Assembly: GCA_015179025.1 (NCBI GenBank) | Contig: WHUX01000205.1 | Coordinates: forward strand, 1-64,000 | Reading direction: 5' to 3' | DNA: 64,000 nucleotides | Origin: Terfezia claveryi | Taxonomy: Eukaryota > Ascomycota > Pezizomycetes > Pezizales > Pezizaceae | Shown: in pieces, positions 35,201 to 46,003 of the stretch | Layout: each line of letters opens with the position of its first letter | Numbering within the stretch: position 1 is the first letter of the stretch | Notes under the pieces: model-generated | Seen by the model: the letters and a program-made list of their open reading frames with translations, nothing else | What the model was told of the DNA's origin: nothing | Databases searched by the model: none | Program-made: the position numbers and the translations under genes

Positions 35201-38200
35201 TAAGGCTTCTGGTTCTCTTCCACCACCGCCAAAGGCACGCCCTTCTATCGTGCATAAGGGTTCTAAGACTAAACCCAAAGTTGACCCAGCAGTGGAGAGA
35301 GCCAGAGCGGATGTTGCCGAACGGGTTAGGCTCAAGAAAGAGATGGAAAGAGAGAAAGAGCTTGCCATGCAGTCTACTGTTGGTGCAACGCTTCAGGGTA
35401 CCAAAATAAAGCCAGCAATTACCCCTCAAAAGGGGCCCATCGTGATTGGCGATGAAAGCTCTTCATCTGAAGAGGAGGGAGATGACGAAGATGATGGGAC
35501 CGGCTTGTTTGCCCTCGCAACCAAGTCCAAGAAGACTACGCAATTAATAGATGGGCCTCGCGCAGGTTTCAGGCAGCCTGTGAACTTTACTGTTCAAAAG
35601 CAGGCACGCTCTGCGGCTGATTTGAGAGCACGACTGACGCCGGATTTGTCACCACTCTATCGACGCATATTAAACTGGGATTTCTTCCATGACCAAGATT
35701 TTCCACCTGGGTCTAGTGCAAAGGACTATCTGATGGTTGCCAATACTTTCCGGAATGTGGCGGAGTATAAGAGCACATTCGAGCCTCTTCTGATGCTGGA
35801 ATGTTGGAACCAGTTCCGGAAGGCTAAAGAAGAAAATAACTTCACTGTTTTCAGTCTTGAGTTGGCAACTCGTATGAACGCTGATAATTTTGTGGAACTA
35901 CATATGACCATGGACCAAGCCGATTTTGTTGCACAAAAAGTATCTGTGATGGAATCGGATGTGCTTTTGGTCTCAACGGCAGCGAATAATCCACTCACGT
36001 CCCCAAATGAAGCAAGCTGTCTCGCCAGAGTTGTTGGTATCATAAAAAAGCGGACTGTTGTAGAGATGTCATTGCGCTGTCTTCCGTCTCCCTCAATGTT
36101 ACCGGTATTGAAGGTGAAAGCTAAATACCGGGTTGCTAAGATTTTGTCGTATGTTTACCCATTGAACTACCTTAATAAGTGCTTTATTAATTCTCCCCTT
36201 ACAGACTTACACCCCTAGAACGAGAGTATGGAGCTTTGCTCAGCTTGGCGTACTATGATCTTCTGGATGAAATCTTACATGCCCGCCCCTCCCCGCTCGT
36301 GAAGCCTTTGGATGATGAAGTCGAACATATGAGATCTAACTACCAGGTTAATGAACCTCAAGCACGAGCAATATGCGCTGCAACTAACAGCGAGGGCTTT
36401 ACATTAATCCAAGGGTAAGAAACCTGCTTCATAGGATTAAAATTGGCACATTTTGCTAATATATGTGGTTCGATAGACCTCCTGGAACAGGTATATTCAA
36501 ACCCCCCTCATTTAGAAAAGCCCAACGCTAAATCAAGTCTCAGGGAAAACGAAAACTGTTGTCGGTATCGTTGGATCAATCCTCACGCCTGGAGGTGATA
36601 AAGTTGGTGCGACGCAAACCAAGGGGACGAAGAAGATCCTTGTCTGCGCTCCTAGCAACGCTGCAGTTGACGAGTTGGTGTTGCGTTTTAAAGATGGTGT
36701 GCGGACATCAACGGGTGAAAACTTCAAGCCCAATATAGTTCGTCTAGGTCGTTCAGATGCCATAAACGCAGGCGTCAAAGATGTTACCTTGGACGACCTC
36801 ATCGATGCTAGGTTATCCGGGCAAGAAGCTCTCAAGAGAGCTACCGGAGGGACAAAAGTTGACGCAGCACAGCTTCGGGAGGAAATGAATAAATTGCTTG
36901 CTGAAAGAGATGCAGTCCGGGCTGCAAAGGATAATGCATTCGCTAATAAGCATGAAGATGGGTTGAAGCTACAGCAAGAAGAAAGAGAATTAACGAACAA
37001 AATCAGGACAAAAGGGCGGCAGATAGATGAACAACAGGATGCACAAAGCACGGATAGACGCAACCAGGATATTTTGCGCCGAAAAATTCAGCAGGAGATT
37101 ATGGATCAAGGCCAAATTATATGCGCTACCCTTAGTGGCGCTGGTCACGAGATGCTGAAGAGTGTAAATGTCGAGTTTGACACCGTGGTCATTGACGAAG
37201 CAGCTCAATCCATAGAATTGAGTGCGTTGATCCCTCTGAAATATGGGTGCACTAAGTGTATCTTGGTCGGTGACCCTAAACAATTAGTGAGTTACACTCT
37301 GACCTTTGAATTTAAAGCTATATACTAACACTAAAGCAAGCCTCCCACAGTCCTATCACGTGATGCTGCTCGGTATATGTTTGAACAGTCATTGTTTGTT
37401 AGAATGCAGATGAACCACCCTGACAACGTTCACCTGCTGAGCATCCAATACCGTATGCATCCAGATATAAGTAGATTCCCAAGTGCGCAGTTTTATGATT
37501 CCGAACTTCAGGATGGACCGGATATGGCGAAATTCCGTCAGAGACTATGGCATCAAAGCAACTTGTTTGGACCTTATCGTTTCTTTGATATCCAAGGTAA
37601 AGAATCGAGCGCAAGTGGACACTCGCTTGTCAATTATCAGGAAGTTACCACTGCCCTGTCCCTGTTCCGGCGTATCACAACAGATTTTCGGGATCAGGAT
37701 TTCTCAGGAATGATAGGAATAATAACTCCATATAAGCAACAACTTTTTGAACTCAAAAGGCGATTCAGGAGCGAATTCGGACAAAAGATACTAGATGCAG
37801 TAGAATTCAATACGACGGATGCGTTCCAAGGGAGGGAACGAGAAATCATTATCTTTTCCTGTGTTAGGGCTTCTCCTAGTGGTGGCGTTGGCTTCCTGAG
37901 TGATATCAGGCGTATGAACGTCGGTTTAACCCGAGCGAAATCCTCGCTTTTTATCCTCGGAAATGCTCAATCACTCTTGAGAAACGAGTTCTGGGGGAAG
38001 CTGGTCCGTGACGCCAAATCGAGGGGTGTATATACTGATGGGAACATACAAGGAATGCTCAGCAAGTCAACCAGGATATTTGATCCGTCTGCAAGAGAAG
38101 TCATTATGCCTATGGCAATGGACATCGATTTTGAAGAGCCGAGGCCAGTTGTCAAAAGGGGTACAGTCGACTCACGTGCTCTGACTGCGGATCCCCGCCT

Positions 38201-38867
38201 GAAACAAGAGGAAGTATCTGCACAACCTCGGAAACGGCCAGGTACCGTAGACGCAAAGCCAAATTCACGAAAACAACAAGCCGCTGGGCAGGGCAATATA
38301 CCCAACAGACATCCTGTCATCCCTCTCGGCAGGCCCATGCCAGCACCTATCGTTGCTCCAGCAAGTCTGATACCACCTACACCTTCCGCTGGTGAACCGG
38401 AACCAGGCAATGTAGGCAAGCCTAATGGCCCCCTATGTCGAAAGTGCGGGAATTTTGGTCACGTTAGAGCTCATTGCACAAATCCGGAAAATCCAGCCAA
38501 AGTCAAGCATATGCTGAAACACGAAACCGGAGACCCCCACGACCGCCCAATCCCACCAGTGCAGAGTTCTCTAGCCGTAGAAGAGTCACGAGCGCAAAAG
38601 CGGAAACCAAGGGACCATTCGAATAACCCGTCCAAGCGGAGGGAGATGGACGGGAAGATACCAGCACCACAAAATTCTGATGGACAGCCTGGCAATGCCG
38701 GTGGTAATTCTACAAATATACCCCCAAGACAGCCCCAGATGGTAGCGCGAGTCCCTTTGAATAACCGACCAGTGGCACCTCCTCGGCCTAAAAAGGCGGC
38801 CGATCCCTTCATCAGGCCCAAAGACAAAAAGAGGCCACCAAGACCACCAAATGCCCCAAGTGCGTAA
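32261..38867 (+). CDS. SEN1: Sen1-type superfamily 1 RNA/DNA helicase
   Basis: Seven exons: 32261-32298, 32356-32616, 32672-36148, 36205-36414, 36477-36490, 36544-37286 and 37341-38867 (2089 aa). Sen1/senataxin helicases unwind RNA:DNA hybrids in the nucleus and act in transcription termination and R-loop removal (family knowledge). Residues 1-1150 match the helical Sen1 N-terminal region (WVKDQLIKQLSRCAECVK early on), followed by a long acidic linker. The helicase core starts with NEPQARAICAA (Q motif) and has GPPGTGKTKT near 1330, VVIDEAAQSIELSALIPL near 1550, GDPKQLPPTVLS near 1578, TTDAFQGREREIIIFSC near 1742 and MNVGLTRAKSSLFILGN near 1776. Two oddities: Walker A is split over three exons, the middle one only 14 nt, and a CCHC zinc knuckle CRKCGNFGHVRAHC follows near residue 1946 in a Pro-rich tail. 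Reading frame is intact throughout. Confidence 0.92.
36477..36490 (+). other. 14-nt microexon encoding Walker A core
   Basis: ACCTCCTGGAACAG lies between TAG (36474-36476) and GTATAT (36491). Joined to GG before and GG AAA ACG after, it yields GPPGTGKT. Skipping it would shift the frame (14 is not a multiple of three) and destroy the P-loop, so accurate inclusion is essential. Confidence 0.85.
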
Positions 38868-39930
38868 TGTTAGCCAGAACTCCAGACTCCGGATGTAGAT
38901 TATTATTTCATGCTGGCGTATTGTACCTTCAATTTTCTCAAATGTGTTGAGCGCAAGCAATGGGTCCTAATTCTTATCTTGCATGGAGTTCGCTATACAT
39001 TTGTTTGCCTTCTTTCGTTTGTCCTGATTTAACATATTCTGCCATGGCTTTCTTGTGTATCTTCCTAGGATGCGGGTCCCTTTATGGGACCTTTTGTACT
39101 TTCTATTCTCACCTCATTGTTCCTGTGGGCCTATAGGGCTATTATGCTGGATCGTTGATATGGAAAGGCAACAGGTAAGTGGGCTTCACGGATTCACACT
39201 ACAGCGCAAGGCTAAATTTGGGGGGTCTAGCCGGTCACTGGAGGAGATATAACGGTGCACCGTAACGAGACAATGTCTCGAGTATCCCCTTGCCGACGGT
39301 TGTAATCCGATCAGGGACATTGTAAACCCGTAAAAGTGCCCCAATTCCTAAGTTTATACTCACCGACTTCACTCCCGCTATTCGATCTCCGGTGCCCCGC
39401 GCGGTCGGGCTATTACCTAAGCATCTTACTGTAGGTTACCGTAGTAGGGCATGTTGTCGAGATCTCGCGTGGTTACACACCCGGCTCCCGAGGCTTGCCC
39501 CCGCCCCCGCCCCCGCGTTGCTGCGCACATATGAGGGGGTTTTTCGCCGATGAGGATAAGGATAGCCTTTCGTGGGCGGCCCGTTCAAGTAGGGCACATC
39601 TGGCAACCCACATCAAACAGCAACCCCCAACCCTCCCGAATCGTGCAATGAGCGCAATGAGCGCCATTTTTCCAGCTTGGGTCCGCCGGCTGTGGCAGCT
39701 TGTCAATTGCAGGTCTGGGAGGGGACAGTCTCCCTGAGGGCCCCCGGGGGGCGCGTGGGGAGGGGGGGATCGGGGTTTATTTGTTTACAGATACTTCCTG
39801 TTGTCTGCACCCTTTTTTTTTCCAATCCATCATTCTAGTTGTACCTTCTCGTGGTTATATCACTTGCAATTAACCAATCCTCTCTCCATCCCTGAGCTCA
39901 AATCATCCCCATACTCGTGATTTCCCCAAT
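38868..39930. other. Intergenic region with GC-rich island
   Basis: Positions 39480-39770 are markedly GC-rich (CCCCCGCCCCCGCCCCCG near 39497; GGGGGGCGCG near 39747) compared with the neighbourhood. Short frames on both strands there are low-complexity and unconvincing. The T-rich run at 39811-39820 and pyrimidine-rich 39880-39930 precede the ATG at 39931 and fit a core promoter for the BIM1-like gene. Confidence 0.45.
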
Positions 39931-40624
39931 ATGTTATTCACCCTCGCCACCCTCTCTCTCCTCTCCCTCTCCCTCCCCATCGCCTCGGCACACTTCAGCA
40001 TCACCTACCCCCCCGACCGGGGCGAAGCAGGCAGCAACGAAGTCGATGCCCCCTGCGGCGGTCTGTCCACCTCCAGTACCCGCACTCCCTGGCCTATCTC
40101 AGGAGGCCGAGTCGAGTTCGAAGCAGGCCACGATGAAGCCAACACGGAAGTCCTACTGTACGTAGGCGATAATCCAACGAGTAACAATGATTTTAATATC
40201 GTGCTTGCGCCGTTGTTTAACCAAATTGGATTGGGCACCTTCTGTTGGAATCAGTTGAGCGTGCCAAATGGGACGGCCGGAGTGAAGGAGGGTGCGAAGG
40301 CGACGATTCAGATTAGGCAGTTTGGCCATGATGGGGGCTGGTTGTACAATGTCAGTTCCCTCCCCACTTGACTTTGGAATAAGGTGCGAGATAAGCTAAT
40401 ATAGATTGTGGGGGGTAATACAGTGTGCGGATATCTCATTTACGGCGAACCCACCAGCGTTGACATCGAACTGCGCAAATGATTCTGGGATCAGCACGGA
40501 GCCGATATTAAATAATGATAATGGGAGCACTGGTAATAGTGGCAGTGGAGCATCTGGTTTAACGGCTACATTCGGCGGGTTGCTCGGTGCAGTGGTTGTG
40601 GCTGCTGTGGTGGGGATGCTGTAA
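39931..40624 (+). CDS. BIM1-like (X325/LPMO-like) GPI-anchored copper-binding protein
   Basis: Exons 39931-40350 and 40424-40624 encode 206 aa. The signal peptide ends ...LPIASA, leaving His as the first mature residue (HFSITYPPDRGEAGSNEVDA), followed by PCGG. An N-terminal His able to chelate copper, PCGG, an FCWNQLSVP segment and GHDGGWLYNCADISF are hallmarks of the fungal BIM1/X325 family, which has an LPMO-like fold but no polysaccharide oxygenase activity. Cryptococcus BIM1 helps the Ctr1 transporter acquire copper (established for that species). The C-terminus is Ser/Gly/Asn-rich and ends in the hydrophobic LLGAVVVAAVVGML, a GPI-anchor signal. An alternative acceptor TAG at 40402-40404 exists, but only the CAG at 40421-40423 keeps the family reading YNCADI. 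Convergent with the Ctr gene about 400 bases downstream. Confidence 0.88.
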
Positions 40625-41021
40625 GGTGGTGGAGGCATGGTTCATGTAGGGATCGGGCATCTATATACGTATTTTTCTAATTTTCTTTTAATTCTTTTTG
40701 GGGTGTTCTGGGTTTGGGGATTTTGTCATATTGCATATGAAAAATGTATGTCTTGAATATTGTTTTCTGTAGTCTTTGATATGTTGATATCCCCCCACGT
40801 ATACTTGATTACTTGTTATTCCTCACCTTTCATTCCTCACCTTTCCTCTATGGCAGGTTGGAGGCCAACTACCTCTGTAGACACAACACCTTATATACCT
40901 TTGCTCAATGACAGAAGCAGTCGCGGAAATGTAATTCTGATATGGTATATATATAGCAAGAACGCAATGTATAACTTATATAATCCACAACCCATAGATA
41001 CCCGCTTGAATTCCAGAAAAG

Positions 41022-41782
41022 TTAATGACCATGTTTATGAAGCCTCCCAAACGCCAATTCACCAACAAATATTCCAGCAAGCACCGATAGAAAGTATCCC
41101 ACATTGAACGTCATCACCGCCAACATGCTATTAACAGTCAGTCAACCAAGCATATCCATTAACACTGCCCACTGTAACTAGGGGGTACATACAGCAAATA
41201 CCCAACTCCGCTTACTACCGTTGATGTTGCTGCCCTAGGCAACTCGATGCTTAACCTCCACGGTGCTGTCCAGGGATTTCCTTCCACATCCTCCTCCCCA
41301 CTGTTTCCACTCCCCTCAGTTTCCTCCCCACTGTTTCCACTCCCCTCAGTTTCCTCCCCACTGTTTCCACCCTCAGTTTCCTTCCCACTGTTTCCATTCC
41401 CCTCAGTTTCTAGATTTGCTACCGCCCCTGCGGGTTTTGCTTCATCCACAGCGATACTTCTCAGACCGATCCTCCCCATTCCTGCAACGACAACCCCCCT
41501 GGCTTTCTCTACTTTGTGCCACTTTGCGTCTTGGATGCTCTTGAAGGCAGCTAGGGCACAGTAGATGATGGCGAGAACAATGAGGAAGATACATGCACCT
41601 GCGTATTGGCCTGTTGTTTTAGGAGTCCAGGCTTCAGAGAAGAGGTTATCAGTTGTGGAAGTGTGGAAGGCCATTTTCATCATGCTCTTTCCAGAGGTCT
41701 GAGTGGGGGAGTGGTCCATGTTCATGCTGTCCAATTTGGAAAGACCGCGGCGTGAGATGAGGATACTGGATACAGAAGGCAT
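41022..41782 (-). CDS. Ctr-family copper transporter
   Basis: Minus-strand exons 41782-41193 and 41127-41022 (65-nt intron) encode 231 aa. Ctr proteins form trimers that import Cu(I). The N-terminus has Met motifs (DSMNMDH, SMMKMAFH). TM1 is QYAGACIFLIVLAIIYCALA. After the loop, TM2 begins inside APWRLSIELPRAATS and holds the MxxxM selectivity filter as MLAVM, encoded by exon 2. TM3 holds the GxxxG packing motif as GIFVG. The C-terminus ends FGRLHKHGH, without the Cys tail seen in some Ctr1 proteins. The cytosolic loop between TM1 and TM2 contains tandem copies of GNSGEETEGS encoded by a 30-bp minisatellite. It shares a 1.5-kb divergent promoter region with the metalloreductase gene. Confidence 0.92.
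41292..41411 (-). repeat. 30-bp minisatellite in Ctr coding sequence
   Basis: On the + strand the unit TCCTCCCCACTGTTTCCACTCCCCTCAGTT repeats about four times (starts near 41292, 41322, 41352 and 41379), with the third copy shortened. Every indel is a multiple of three, so the reading frame is kept. It encodes GNSGEETEGS-type acidic repeats in the cytosolic loop. Confidence 0.88.
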
Positions 41783-43312
41783 TTTAGAGTTGTGAGAAAG
41801 TAAGTGTTGGGAAGTTGGGGCAATTAAAGGTTACTAGAAACGAAAAAAAAAAAGTATAAAGGTGATATTGTATAGCGGTGTTCCCATTCCGGTATGAGGA
41901 AGTTTACATCCAGTGTGTAAGAATTCAAAAAAAAAACGATACCAGAACGTATTATAAAGGCAGAGCGTGGGGCCAGCTACATACAGGGAAACAAGTTTGG
42001 GTGCGAAATATCAAGGCCAGCCCGTTGTTTTCCACGCGAATACCCGAGGATATGGAACGTATATTCGAAACACAACTATAGGAAGTAGATTGGGGAAAGT
42101 TCTCTCTCTATATTAACCAAAGGGTATCAAATTATAGATGACATAAAACATGTTACAGAGGGCCTGGAAAGGGGAAATGCGGAGAAGAAGTTGGTATAAT
42201 TGGTAAAGGCGATCTAAGGGATGTAACTTACATTCAAATCAGGGATGTGTGGCAGCCAACTGTTTGCAGTATATCTGGTCTGTATGTTACTCGATGGGTA
42301 GGATGCAATGCAAGGGGCTTGAGGCGAATAGTGTTGTGGTTTATGGTCCGTTACAGCTATGGTTCTGGTTCTGGTGCTGAAGATATGGGGTATCAGAAAT
42401 GCCTGTACTGTATGTAAATCTGTCTGGTTGAGGTGGAGGAGTGGTTAAGCTTAAACAGAGCCTGGGGTACGTCGTCTGCACGCCCCCCGTATGGATATTA
42501 AGGATTACAATTCCCTTATGATATCACACCCGGCAGTTACTATGACCGTCGTGAGTTTCTCGATAGAAGTTCCAGTCCCCCAGATTCTCACCTGATTGTG
42601 CGGTGGGGGACCTTGTTCATTCGCCGTGGAGTGCCCGATGCATTCTGCAAACCGGTGCGCGGGATTGAGAGGGTTGTGGCACCGCCCAACCCAGATCTGG
42701 CAAAGTGCCTTCAATGAAACTCGCCCCATTGGGCAGAAACCTGCTCAACCCCTTCGACAGCATTTTGGATCAGTTCGCTTCATCCGATCTCCATCCAACC
42801 ATGTTGTCCACCTGCTTTCCCGCTTCCTGCTTGAAAAACTCCTGTTTAGAGAGGGATATTGGATTGCTCCATAGTGAGAGAGGATTCTGTCATAAGCATG
42901 CTGATGTTTTCATTCTCATGCTCCGATACTCGTGAAGCGTAGAATGTGTTGTTGTTATCACTCTTCTTGACTTTCACCGGCCTTGGGCGTTTCGGGGTTC
43001 TCACGAAGCTCCTGATCTTGTCGTGCATGTTGAAGCTCTGGGAGGTCGGCCGGCTCTAACATTTGTTTTTCTCATCTCTCGACAGTTTCTGCAAAGATAC
43101 CTGCTCTTCATAATCCTTCTATCGGCAGCAATTGTGATATATCTGCGCCGCACGCCCTTCCTCAATTTCGTACATTCATTCCCGAGCACCTAGTTCGCCA
43201 TACGTCACTCAAAAGAACAAAGTGTTCACCAACTGGTACAAGCTTCACGTCGTCAGTGAACCCCAAATTCTCCAATCATTCGGGTGTATGGGAGTTGAAG
43301 TGGAGAGGCAAA
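41783..43312. promoter_or_regulatory. Shared divergent region of copper genes
   Basis: This 1.5-kb region lies between the start codons of the Ctr transporter (left, minus strand) and the metalloreductase (right, plus strand), so it should contain both promoters. I scanned by eye for the yeast Mac1 site TTTGCTC and saw none. Two overlapping open frames at 42596-42935 show no domain, and I regard them as chance or leader sequence. Co-regulation by copper is inferred from gene content, not from a recognised site. Confidence 0.45.
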
Positions 43313-45286
43313 ATGTCTATGAACATGAGTGGGATGGCAATGCCGCCAATGAACGATCAGCTCGCCCAAATATATTGGATATTTGCTGGCGGTGCAATTG
43401 TCATTGCGACCATAGTGAACATGGGTGACAAACTCATCCATAGGCAAAGGTAGAGATGATAATCTCAAGTTTTATGGTTATGGTGACTGATAATATCCCA
43501 CCCCAGAATTGCAGCAGCGTCAAAATCAGAGCCCAACCCCGCTCGCCCAAAGAACGCATTGATTAAGGTATGGGCTGCTATAACAGCTCTGACCCGTGAA
43601 CTCTCACAAGCTACTATTCGCGCCCCGATACCCAAGTATCCACAGCTCAATCTTCCTCCCCTCGGACGAATGCTTCTAATTGGAACAAATATCTCCCTGC
43701 TACTATCTATCGCTTTCTGGAAATTTAATCTCAAATCCTGGCGGTCATGGGAAGACATTGCAGTTCGTTGCGGGCACATGACGCTCACGCAGCTCCCACT
43801 CGTCTTCCTAATGACGGGGAAGCGCAATATCGTGGGTGCCCTTACTGGGACGTCGTATGAGCGTCTCAACTGGATTCACAGATGGGTTGCGAGATGCATG
43901 TTCATTACCGCATCTTGCCATATGGGCTTCTTCCTCAAGAGCTGGGGAAGGTACCATTACATACGAAAAAAGTTCGAGTTGGACATTATTTCCCGGCAGG
44001 GCCTTGGAGCTTGGTGTGTGCTGCTGTGGATCATTCTCAGCACCTTTGCACCTATCCGTAATATCAGATATGAATTCTTTGTGGTACAGCACGTCATATC
44101 CTATATAGGGTTCACTACCATAGTCATGATTCATGTGCCCAAGGATATGAAAAAGTGGGTTTGGGTACCAGTCGGGATATACCTTACGGATCGCGTTGTG
44201 CGCACGTTATACTTAGTATACAATAACATCTCGCTCTTTCATAAGCGCAAGGCAGGCGCTGCTGCTGGGCTGATTTGTTGCCGAGCGACATTTACCGCCC
44301 TCCCAGACCGTGCCACGCTCGTTTCGATCCCAAACCCGACATTCAAGTGGAAACCCGGTCAACATGTCTTTCTTCACTGTCCTTCGATCACCCCTCTACA
44401 GTCTCACCCCTTCACTATCGCGACATTGCCGTCGGACAACAAGCTCGAGTTTGTCATCCGAGCACACAAGGGAGGTACCCGGCGTTTATTCCGGTATGCA
44501 AATAAATCACTCCCTCCTGTGGCGAGCAAGGCGGTGTTAGTAGACGGGCCATACGGCAGAATGAGGCCACTGGAGCAGTTTGATACTGTGGTATTAGTAG
44601 CAGGAAGTACAGGGGCAACATTCACAATGCCTCTCCTCCGAGACCTTGTGAGGAGGTCCTGCGAGGGTAAACTAGCTACGAGGAAAGTAAAATTTGTGTG
44701 GGTGGTCAAGAATAAAGGTCAAGTGGGGTGGTTTGCAAAGGGGCTGAAGGAAGCTGTTGAAGCTGTGAGGGGCCTAGTGGTTGAGGCAAGCGTGTACATC
44801 ACCTGCGACACCACACTTACAGTGGGTAGAGATGGGGAATCGGACGCAAGCAGTATCATCAGTACAGGAGCATCGATTGAGAAACCTGTACTGTGCGGCG
44901 GGGACAGATGTTGTTGTACGGATACCGTTCTGGAAGATGAGAAAGAGGGAACTTCTACCTCGTCTACGACTTTACCTGTCCTACGGAATACCTGTACTTG
45001 CGGGTTGCCATCTGTTGTCCCTCAAAATGAAGTGGTGGTAAGTATACAGGCCGCATTGTCGCTCCCCGAGAGTGTGAATATCAAAACTGGGCGTCCTGCG
45101 CTAAGGGCTTTGATTAATAAGGAGCTGAAGCAAGCGAGAGGGGAGGCTGCGGTGGTGGTGTGTGGCCCTGTAGGGTTGAAGGGGGTGGTGAGGAGGGAAG
45201 TGACGGGGCTGTGTGATGAGAGGGCGGTGTGTAAGGGTAGTGGAGCAGATGGAGTGTATTTGCATGTGGAGGGTTTTGGTTGGTAA
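43313..45286 (+). CDS. Ferric/cupric reductase (FRE family), Met-rich N-terminus
   Basis: Exons 43313-43449 and 43507-45286 encode 638 aa. These plasma-membrane flavocytochromes pass electrons from NADPH through FAD and two hemes to Fe(III) or Cu(II) outside the cell. The protein begins MSMNMSGMAMPPMNDQ, an extracellular Met-rich tag, then a TM helix (YWIFAGGAIVIATIV). The ferric-reductase domain has His pairs for heme in CGHMTLTQLP, NWIHRWVARC, ASCHMGFF, VVQHVISY and MIHVPKD. The FAD site is SHPFTIATLPS, the NADPH site VLVAGSTGATFTMPLLRDL, and the C-terminal VVVCGPVGLKG closes the fold. Cys-rich loops (GGDRCCCTD, NTCTCG) lie in the NADPH domain, around residues 525-560. Reductase next to a Cu(I) importer suggests Cu(II) to Cu(I) supply. 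Confidence 0.9.
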
Positions 45287-46003
45287 TTTAGATGCATTTA
45301 TACACTAGTCACATCCTCCTTGTGTATAGTTTAGTTCCTTGAAGTTTCGATACCCATGATTGTCTCTCTTTCGTTATCTTTTTGGTTCCAGTGTTGGATT
45401 ATATTTACTTAAATCAGGGTAATGATATACAATACGTGGGGGATACTCTGTAGGTTTGTGTGCAATAACTTTCCCCCACGCACTGTATATCCCTGAGCTT
45501 GGATCTAGGTAAGTGACTTCATTTACTTGGGTCTCGAGTCAGCTCTTGAAAAGTTAACTGGTGGGGATGTTCGGTGCTGGGGAAGAATTGAATGTTCATA
45601 AAATATCTCATGACCAGATCTGAAACAAGGGGTCCTGCAAAATAAATCAAACATACTTACACCGAACAAAGAAAACAATCAGATGGCAATGTACTCCGTA
45701 TTATCACGTGTATTGTCTTCGTATACATTTATAATGCGTATTGTCGGAGATTATGCAGTGCGGCTCGAAATCTGCCAAGAGTTTACAGCGCAATCTAAGG
45801 AACTAAAATGTCCGCAACGCAACGCAACACAGCAATCTACCACCCCGAGCGAGACAATTTAAACACGGTCCAGTCTACGACAAATATAGCGAATTGAGAA
45901 AGAGTAGCCTATCTTTAGAACGGATAGTCACTGCGAGGAGAAAGGTTAGGTATACCGATTTAGCAGTGCAGGAGGTCCGCCGTGTTGGTGACGGTTTGTG
46001 AAG
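45287..46003. other. Intergenic region
   Basis: This holds the 3' UTR of the reductase and the promoter of SmD1. I see no gene or recognisable RNA. Confidence 0.35.

Noticed and set aside
39473..39737. Mirror open frames in a GC-rich island
   Set aside because: Both strands are open because of GC content (Pro/Gly runs); no protein family signal.
42596..42935. Two overlapping open frames of 76-92 codons
   Set aside because: No domain, no signal peptide and no splice structure; composition resembles spacer.
41783..43312. Yeast-type Mac1 copper sites (TTTGCTC) in the shared copper promoter
   Set aside because: None seen by eye on either strand; other copper regulators may use different sites.
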